A stretch of DNA of 40,653 nucleotides from contig JAHJPG010000101.1 of the NCBI GenBank assembly GCA_018819925.1, positions 1-40,653 of the forward strand. The letters are read 5' to 3'. Of the stretch, positions 33,903 through 40,653 are shown piece by piece. Every line of letters starts with the position of its first letter. The first letter of the stretch is position 1. The notes beneath the pieces were generated by a model that saw nothing but the letters and a program-made list of their open reading frames with translations, was not told the DNA's origin and searched no databases. This stretch comes from Pseudomonadota bacterium. Its GTDB lineage: Bacteria > Desulfobacterota > Desulfarculia > Desulfarculales > Desulfarculaceae. Made by a program: the position numbers and the translations under genes.

Positions 33903-35507
33903 ATGACCTTAAACCTTATCTCCGACGCTTGGATTCCCGTGCGCCGCCGCAGCGGAGCACGGGAAATCATCGCGCCGTGGCAGATGACCACGGACCTGGA
34001 CAAGGATCCCATCATCAGCCTTGACGCGCCCAGGCCAGATTTCAACGGCTCGTTTATTCAGTTTTTTATCGGCCTGCTCCAGACCGCCGCGCCTCCCGCG
34101 ACGGAAAAGGATTGGAGGACGTGGTTCGAGGAGCCGCCTCCCCCTGAAATCCTTCGGCAAGCCTTTAGCCCTTTCGAGGCGTTCTTTGCCCTGGGTGGCG
34201 AGGGGCCCCGTTTCATGCAGGATATGGAGCTATCTGAAGGGGCTGAAGTCAGTCTGGCCAACCTGCTGTTGGAAACACCTGGGGGCAATACCGAGCGCAA
34301 CAACAGCGATCTATTCATCAAACGGGGCCGGTCGGCCCACCAATGCCCTGCCTGTCTGGCCATGGCCCTGTACACCCTGCAAACCAACGCCCCCTCCGGA
34401 GGCGTCGGTCATCGCACCTCCCTGCGGGGCGGCGGTCCGCTTACCACGGTGATCATGGCCGACACGCTGTGGCGCACGGCCTGGGTCAATGTTTTGCCTC
34501 GGCCGTCTTATGAGGCCCTGGCCGGCGACCCCGGCAAGGGCCAGAGCAGCGACATCTTCCCTTGGCTGGCTCCCTGCCGCACCAGCGAAAAAAACACCGG
34601 CAAGGCGACCACTCCACTGGATGTGCATCCACTCCAAATGTACTGGGGCATGCCGCGGCGCATCCGAGTGGACATGGACCACGCCGGACAGGGGGTGTGC
34701 GGGCTCTGCGGACAAAACAGCCCCACTCTGTTCAGGACTTACCTGACCAAGAACTATGGCGTCAACTACGATGGCGCCTGGCAGCACCCGCTGAGTCCCT
34801 ATGGCCGAGACAAGAAGGAAGGCATGCCCCTGCCCCGCCATCCCCAGCCAGGCGGGCTGGTCTACCGCCATTGGCTGGGCCTGGTGGTGTCCGACCAGGA
34901 GCGCGGCATCCGTCCCGCCGCCGTGGTCGCCCATTACTTCAATGCGCGACGCTGGCGGAGCGTGGAAAAGAACCAGAGCCGCCAATTGCCGCGCCTGTGG
35001 TGCTTTGGCTACGACATGGACAATATGAAAGCCCGCTGCTGGTACGAGAGCACCATGCCCCTGGTCCACGTGCAGGAGGAAGCGGCCGGCCAGTTCGCCA
35101 CGGAAACGGCGCGCCTGGTCGGGGCCGCTAATTTGGTGGCGTTTCTCCTGCGAAGCAACCTCAAAGCAGCATGGTTCAAGAGGCCCGGCGACGCCAAGGG
35201 CGACTTTTCCTTCACCGACAGCCGCTTCTGGCAGGAGACCGAGCCGGGCTTTTACCAAAGTGTGGAAAGCATCGTCCGCTGCCTGGAAAGCGGTGGCGAC
35301 GCCGAAGATCTCCGGCGTGAGTGGCTGAATATCCTGCGCAAGCATGCCCTGGGCATCTTCGATGACCTTTCCCAGGGCGGGCGCTTCGATGCCCCCGATC
35401 CCAAGCGCATCGCCCTGGCCCGGCGCGACCTCGAGCGGGCCATGAGGCCCGGTTCCAAAAAAATGGCCCGGCTTCTGGTCTTGTCCCAGGACCGACAAGC
35501 GGCCTGA
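33903..35507 (+). CDS. cse1: Cascade large subunit Cse1 (Cas8e/CasA)
   Basis: The 534-residue large subunit (E. coli 502) reads the PAM and recruits Cas3. The family start NLISDAWIPVRRRSG is plain. Further marks are the Cys-containing stretch around CPACLAMALYTLQT, the GVGHRTSLRGGGPLTTVI loop, and VCGLCGQNSPTLF, which together with the earlier CPAC could form a zinc site as seen in some Cse1 proteins. The C-terminal four-helix bundle follows (about 400-534). A G-rich ribosome binding site lies before the ATG. Confidence 0.94.
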   Translation: MTLNLISDAWIPVRRRSGAREIIAPWQMTTDLDKDPIISLDAPRPDFNGSFIQFFIGLLQTAAPPATEKDWRTWFEEPPPPEILRQAFSPFEAFFALGGEGPRFMQDMELSEGAEVSLANLLLETPGGNTERNNSDLFIKRGRSAHQCPACLAMALYTLQTNAPSGGVGHRTSLRGGGPLTTVIMADTLWRTAWVNVLPRPSYEALAGDPGKGQSSDIFPWLAPCRTSEKNTGKATTPLDVHPLQMYWGMPRRIRVDMDHAGQGVCGLCGQNSPTLFRTYLTKNYGVNYDGAWQHPLSPYGRDKKEGMPLPRHPQPGGLVYRHWLGLVVSDQERGIRPAAVVAHYFNARRWRSVEKNQSRQLPRLWCFGYDMDNMKARCWYESTMPLVHVQEEAAGQFATETARLVGAANLVAFLLRSNLKAAWFKRPGDAKGDFSFTDSRFWQETEPGFYQSVESIVRCLESGGDAEDLRREWLNILRKHALGIFDDLSQGGRFDAPDPKRIALARRDLERAMRPGSKKMARLLVLSQDRQAA

Positions 35508-35536
35508 ATGCGACCCATCCAAGAAAGGGGGGACTT

Positions 35537-36073
35537 ATGAACCGCAAACCCTACGTCTCTTTTTCCAAACCCGAGCAGCCGGACTCGGCGGCGCTCACAG
35601 ACTGGTGGAAAACCCTGGAGGATAACCCGGGAGGCAGGGCCTGCCTGCGGCGCTCGCGCAGCCCCGACGAGGCGGCCCTGTGCCCCAGCTATCACAATCT
35701 CCTGCGGCAGCTAAGAGCGGCGGGTTATGCGGTGGGGCCCCGGCAAGCCCAAAAGTTGGCGGCGGTGGCCGGCTTGGCCGCTCACCTAAAGCAACGAGAC
35801 CCCAAGACGCCCCTGCCCAAATTGCCCCTGGCCAAACAGATGGCCACGCCCGCCAAGGAGCAGGACAAGTCCCGCGTGAGCGGACTGAGGTTCCGCCGAT
35901 TGCTGGAAAAGCAGGAGGCCGAAGACCTTTACCTGCCCCTGATGCGCGTCGTGAAGATGCTCGACGGCAATTGCAACCTGTTCGATCTGGCCCGTTCGGT
36001 GTTCTGGTGGAACGACCGGACTCGGCGGCAGTGGGCCTCCCAATACTATGAAACCGCCCCCAACGAGGACTGA
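35537..36073 (+). CDS. cse2: Cascade small subunit Cse2 (Cas11/CasB)
   Basis: The 178-residue small subunit (E. coli 160) that forms a dimer along the Cascade belly and stabilises the crRNA-target hybrid and displaced strand. It is rich in helices and basic residues, with WWKTLEDNPGGRACLRRSRSPDEAAL near the start, FRRLLEKQEAEDLYLPLMRVVKML in the middle and NLFDLARSVFWWNDRTRRQWASQYYE at the end, all typical of the family. AAGGGGGG precedes the ATG. It lies 29 bp after cse1. Confidence 0.93.
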   Translation: MNRKPYVSFSKPEQPDSAALTDWWKTLEDNPGGRACLRRSRSPDEAALCPSYHNLLRQLRAAGYAVGPRQAQKLAAVAGLAAHLKQRDPKTPLPKLPLAKQMATPAKEQDKSRVSGLRFRRLLEKQEAEDLYLPLMRVVKMLDGNCNLFDLARSVFWWNDRTRRQWASQYYETAPNED

Positions 36074-36100
36074 GATCAGTCCCGTCGAAAGGAGCTTCCC

Positions 36101-37138
36101 ATGAGTCAGTTCATCCAACTGCACATGCTCACCTCATATCCCCCCGCCAACCTCAACCGCGACGACCTGGGCCGCCCCAAGACGGCCGTGATGGGGGGCA
36201 AGCAGCGTCTACGCGTATCCTCCCAGTGCCTGAAGCGAACCTGGCGCACCTCGGAGATCATGCAGGAGGCGCTCAGGGGACACCTGGGCACCCGCACCCG
36301 CCGCATGGGTCTGGAGCTGCTCACGCGTCTTAGGGAAAAAGGGGCCGAGGAAAAACAGGCCCAGGAATGGGCCGGCAAGCTGGCCGGTGAATTCGGCACC
36401 TTGGACAAGGACAAGCTCAAGATCAAGGAGCTGTTTTTCTTTACCCCCGAGGAGCGTGAGGCCCTGGATCAGTTGGCCGAACACCTGGTCCAAGGAGGGG
36501 GCGAGCCCAGCGACAAAGACCTAAAAGAACTGTTGGGCAAAACCACCTCCGCGGTGGACGTGGCCATGTTCGGCCGCATGATGGCCAAGCACCCGGTCTA
36601 CAACATCGAGGCCGCCGTACAGGTGGCCCACGCCATCAGCGTTCACGAGGTGGCGGTGGAAGAAGATTACTTCAGCGCGGTGGACGACCTGAACGAAGGC
36701 TCGGAAGACCTGGGGGCCGGCCACATAGGCGAGGCCGAGTTCGCGGCGGGGGTGTTCTACCTCTACGCCTGCATCAACCGCGACCTGTTGGTGGATAACC
36801 TGGGAGGCGACGAGGAACTGGCCGATCAGGGCATCCGCGCCCTGGTGGAGGCCATGGCCACCACCGCCCCCAAAGGCAAACGCGCCTCCTACGGCTCCTA
36901 TGCCTATGCCAGCTACTGCCTGGCCGAAAAGGGCTCCCGCCAGCCGCGCTCGCTGTCCGTGGCCTTCCTGAAGGCCGTTAGCAATCGCGACATGCTCGAT
37001 GGAGCCGTCAAGGCGCTGGACGAGGCCCGCCAGAAAATGGACCATTGTTACGGCCCCTGCACCGAGGCGTCGTATACCCTTAACGTAGCCGAGGGCTCCG
37101 GCGCCCTGCCCGAGCTGCTCGACTTTGTCACGGGGTGA
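36101..37138 (+). CDS. cas7: Cascade backbone Cas7e (Cse4/CasC)
   Basis: The backbone subunit, six copies of which hold the crRNA. The 345 residues (E. coli 363) start FIQLHMLTSYPPANLNRDDLGRPKTAVMGG, the family signature, with QRLRVSSQCLKRTWRTS after it. Later marks are VDVAMFGRMMAKHPVYNIEAAVQVAHAISVHEV, the FYLYACINRDLL strand and the KRASYGSYAYASYCL region. AAAGGAG lies 7 bp before the ATG. Cas5 begins 4 bp after its stop. Confidence 0.96.
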   Translation: MSQFIQLHMLTSYPPANLNRDDLGRPKTAVMGGKQRLRVSSQCLKRTWRTSEIMQEALRGHLGTRTRRMGLELLTRLREKGAEEKQAQEWAGKLAGEFGTLDKDKLKIKELFFFTPEEREALDQLAEHLVQGGGEPSDKDLKELLGKTTSAVDVAMFGRMMAKHPVYNIEAAVQVAHAISVHEVAVEEDYFSAVDDLNEGSEDLGAGHIGEAEFAAGVFYLYACINRDLLVDNLGGDEELADQGIRALVEAMATTAPKGKRASYGSYAYASYCLAEKGSRQPRSLSVAFLKAVSNRDMLDGAVKALDEARQKMDHCYGPCTEASYTLNVAEGSGALPELLDFVTG

Positions 37139-37142
37139 GGCC

Positions 37143-37874
37143 ATGCGGGAGTATCTCACCTTTAGACTCTACGGGCCCATGGCCAGTTGGGGGGACATAG
37201 CGGTGGGGGAAACCCGGCCCAGCCATGCCCAGCCCAGCAAGTCGGCCATTCTGGGGCTGCTGGCCGCCGCCCTGGGGGTGGACCGGCAAGAAGAAGACAT
37301 CCACCGCCGCCTCCAGCAATCCTACGGCTTCGCCGTGCTGGTGGAGAGGCCCGGCACACCCTTACGCGATTATCACACCACCCAAACTCCCACTCAGGCC
37401 TCCCTGAAAAGGCAAGGCGGTGCAAACACTAGGGGCCAGGAGCTGCAAGCCGATGACCTCGGCACCATACTATCCAGCCGCGACTACCGCTGCGAGGCCT
37501 TGTACGGCATCTTCCTTTGGACGGAAGGCCCTGATGCTCCTTTCTCGCTCCAAGAGATGTCCCTGGCCCTGGAAAACCCCAGATTCCACCTTTACCTGGG
37601 GCGCAAATCTTGCCCGCCAGCCTTGCCCCTGAGGCCCCAAATCATCCAGGTGGACAACTTGGCCCAGGCCGTGGAGCAGGCCGATTTTGATGACTGCGAC
37701 CTACTGGCATCACTGCCCCGCAAGGGCCCTAAAGGCTTCTACTGGGAGGGCGACCGGAATGAGGGATTTGAGCCACGCTACAGCTTCCAAAGGCGTGACG
37801 CGTTGTTCAGCCGACGGCGCTGGCAGTTCCTAGCGCGCGACGAGCACTATCTGCCCTTGGACGAGCAGGCGTAA
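37143..37874 (+). CDS. cas5: Cascade subunit Cas5e (CasD)
   Basis: A 243-residue protein (E. coli 224) that caps the 5' handle of the crRNA. It opens with YLTFRLYGPMASWGDIAVGETRPS, then HAQPSKSAILGLLAAALG, the conserved Cas5 N-terminal RAMP motif. RDYHTTQTPT and FHLYLGRKSCPPALPL are further family marks. The ATG at 37143 was preferred over one at 37125 because the family begins there. Confidence 0.95.
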   Translation: MREYLTFRLYGPMASWGDIAVGETRPSHAQPSKSAILGLLAAALGVDRQEEDIHRRLQQSYGFAVLVERPGTPLRDYHTTQTPTQASLKRQGGANTRGQELQADDLGTILSSRDYRCEALYGIFLWTEGPDAPFSLQEMSLALENPRFHLYLGRKSCPPALPLRPQIIQVDNLAQAVEQADFDDCDLLASLPRKGPKGFYWEGDRNEGFEPRYSFQRRDALFSRRRWQFLARDEHYLPLDEQA

Positions 37875-37885
37875 AGGAGGGCGCG

Positions 37886-38559
37886 ATGTACATGAGCAGG
37901 ATAACCCTGCGGCCGGACGCCGGAAGGGATTCGCATTTCTGGCGATTGGCGGCCGGACAGGGACAGCAGGACCACAAGTTTCTCTGGCAGATTTTCAGCG
38001 ATGGCCCGGACCGCAAACGGGACTTTGTATTCCGCCGCAGTGATGACGCGCGGGGCGCGATGGGCTACCTGGCGGTTTCCGCCCGGCGGCCCCAGGAAGA
38101 CGGCATGTGGCGTACCGAGGTTAAACCATACCAGCCCAAGCTGAGACTAGGCCAGCGCCTGGCCTTCAGCCTGCGGGTGAACCCGGTGGTAAGCCGCAGG
38201 GACCAAAACGGCAAGCAGCAGCGTCACGATGTGGTCATGGACGCCAAAAAGACGCTGGAGGCAAACAAACTGCCGCGTGAGCAATGGCCCCGCCAATCCG
38301 TGCTGGTGCAGGAGGCCGGTGCTCGGTGGCTTGCTGAGAGAGCCCAGGGGCACGGCTTCCAGGTGATGCCGGAGCAGGTGCGGGCCGAGGGACACCACCA
38401 GGTGAGCTTCCGCAAGGGCAGCCGGGTGGTGAGCCTGTCCAGCCTGGATCTAGACGGTTTTTTGACCGTAACTGATCCCAGCAGATTCGTTGAAACTCTC
38501 TACGGCGGAATGGGTCCGGCCAAGGGGTACGGTTTTGGCCTGATGCTGGTGAGGCCGGC

Positions 38560-38563
<4 letters not shown>
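37886..38563 (+). CDS. cas6e: crRNA endoribonuclease Cas6e (CasE)
   Basis: The 225-residue processing nuclease (E. coli 199) that cuts the repeat RNA at the base of its hairpin and stays bound. The N-terminus YMSRITLRPDAGRDSHFWRL resembles E. coli CasE but has about ten extra residues before the DHKFLWQIF helix, whose His30 is the likely equivalent of the catalytic His20. The C-terminal Gly-rich loop GMGPAKGYGFGLMLVRP is intact. AAAGGAGG precedes the ATG, and its stop overlaps the cas1 start by 4 bp. Confidence 0.95.
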
Positions 38564-39802
<1,239 letters not shown>

Positions 39803-39834
39803 TAACGCCATAATTTTGGTGAGTTCCAACAAGA
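39803..39834 (+). promoter_or_regulatory. Very short CRISPR leader segment
   Basis: Only 32 bp separate the cas2 stop from repeat 1. The stretch is AT-rich in its first half (TAACGCCATAATTTTGG) and contains GAGTTCC 14 bp before the first repeat, resembling the start of a type I-E repeat. CATAAT (39809-39814) might be a -10, without a good -35. No IHF-like site was recognised with confidence. Confidence 0.45.
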
Positions 39835-40653
39835 GTGTTCCCCGCAGGGGCGGGGATGAACCGGTATTGGCCCGTGAGGTTGCTTGACCGCCAGAGTGTT
39901 CCCCGCAGGGGCGGGGATGAACCGGTCGAGGGCAACCCCTACGAGCCATTGAGCGAGTGTTCCCCGCAGGGGCGGGGATGAACCGGTCAACAGCACGGAC
40001 TGCATGCCCATCACGGCGTGTTCCCCGCAGGGGCGGGGATGAACCGTTCTCAATGTTGGTCATCATCTGATAAATGGTGTGTTCCCCGCAGGGGCGGGGA
40101 TGAACCGCATTTGCATCGTTTGCAAAAACAATTACCCCCGTGTTCCCCGCAGGGGCGGGGATGAACCGCTTTGGGAATTCCATCCCGAGGGCAAACAGCA
40201 GTGTTCCCCGCAGGGGCGGGGATGAACCGGCCCGCACGGTCAGGCGGTACTCGCTGGTCTGGTGTTCCCCGCAGGGGCGGGGATGAACCGCACCCGGATT
40301 ACAGGATTTACAGCCCGCTGTGGTGTTCCCCGCAGGGGCGGGGATGAACCGGGTGAGTTGGACCTCAAGACCAAATCCCGCATGTGTTCCCCGCAGGGGC
40401 GGGGATGAACCGACACCCCATAGCGAAAAGTTGTATTTGCCGTGGTGTTCCCCGCAGGGGCGGGGATGAACCGGGGGTGGTCACGATGTCGGTTTCGCTA
40501 TCGATGTGTTCCCCGCAGGGGCGGGGATGAACCGTTCGCCCACGGTCAGGCCGTTCCACGACAGAGGTGTTCCCCGCAGGGGCGGGGATGAACCGCGCCA
40601 CGGGCTCACCTAGCCCCGAGGTGCACGGTGTTCCCCGCAGGGGCGGGGATGAA
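39835..40653 (+). CRISPR. Type I-E CRISPR array, 14 repeats, open at window end
   Basis: Fourteen copies of a 29-nt repeat start at 39835 and then every 61 bp (39896, 39957, 40018 ... 40567, 40628); the last is cut by the window end after 26 nt. All copies read identically. The repeat begins GTGTTCCCCGC and ends GCGGGGATGAACCG. Positions 6-11 (CCCCGC) and 16-21 (GCGGGG) form a perfect 6-bp stem with loop AGGG; Cas6e cleavage at its base would leave the 8-nt handle ATGAACCG. All 13 spacers are exactly 32 nt. The repeat orientation matches E. coli, so transcription runs away from cas2 and the newest spacers should be nearest cas2. Confidence 0.99.

Noticed and set aside
39864-40627. Self-targeting spacers
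   Set aside because: No spacer was noticed to match elsewhere in this window by eye; a full search of the genome would be needed to decide.

Overview
The window is GC-rich chromosomal DNA from a bacterium. A four-subunit pyruvate:ferredoxin oxidoreductase, several Fe-S/flavin redox proteins, a corrinoid adenosyltransferase and a DUF362 protein point to an anaerobe. The overall style fits a deltaproteobacterial (Desulfobacterota, perhaps Desulfarculus-like) lineage. That placement is inference from gene content and cannot be proven from the sequence alone.

Layout. 1-3092 (+): 3' end of an antiporter/complex I-type membrane subunit, a stand-alone cNMP-fold protein, cobO and an exported MsrA. 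3120-5989 (-): a two-gene sensory unit in which a periplasmic NMT1/THI5-type binding protein overlaps by 4 bp with a dCache-HAMP class III nucleotide cyclase; there is no ABC permease or ATPase. 6136-10344 (+): a MerR-like regulator followed by a membrane/iron-sulfur-flavoprotein/SCP2 fusion, a secreted thioredoxin-fold protein without a CxxC, and a Tat-targeted flavodoxin-ferredoxin. This looks like an envelope redox module and I do not recognise it as a described system. 10674-20694 (+): transketolase with its own terminator, then gnd-zwf-pgl (oxidative pentose phosphate pathway) running into an SRAP-domain protein, a DUF362 protein, an aldehyde dehydrogenase and a PflX-like radical SAM protein. 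20731-21067: a small membrane ORF and possible gene debris.

21364-24352 (-): porGDAB with a near-consensus promoter upstream and a terminator downstream. 24471-25202 (-): Bax inhibitor-1 family protein with its own promoter. 25433-26554 (+): AI-2E/PerM family protein. 26630-27061 (-): a lipoprotein with three equal Trp-bracketed DxNxDGxxD repeats. 27484-28584 (-): rsgA in an AT-richer stretch. 29006-30535 (-): a ComM/YifB ATPase. 30695-30770 (+): tRNA-Phe(GAA) with a clear promoter and terminator.

31178-40653 (+): a complete type I-E CRISPR-Cas locus in the order cas3-cse1-cse2-cas7-cas5-cas6e-cas1-cas2, followed by an array of 14 identical 29-nt repeats and 13 spacers of exactly 32 nt, running off the end of the window. 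Visible catalytic residues in Cas3, Cas6e and Cas1 are present. Only 32 nt separate the cas2 stop codon from the first repeat, and Cas2 carries a C-terminal extension, so leader functions probably overlap the end of cas2.

The best candidates for something undescribed are the 6136-10344 redox module, the binding-protein/cyclase pair, and the Trp-bracketed repeat lipoprotein. The CRISPR-Cas locus is a well-known type with a few local peculiarities.
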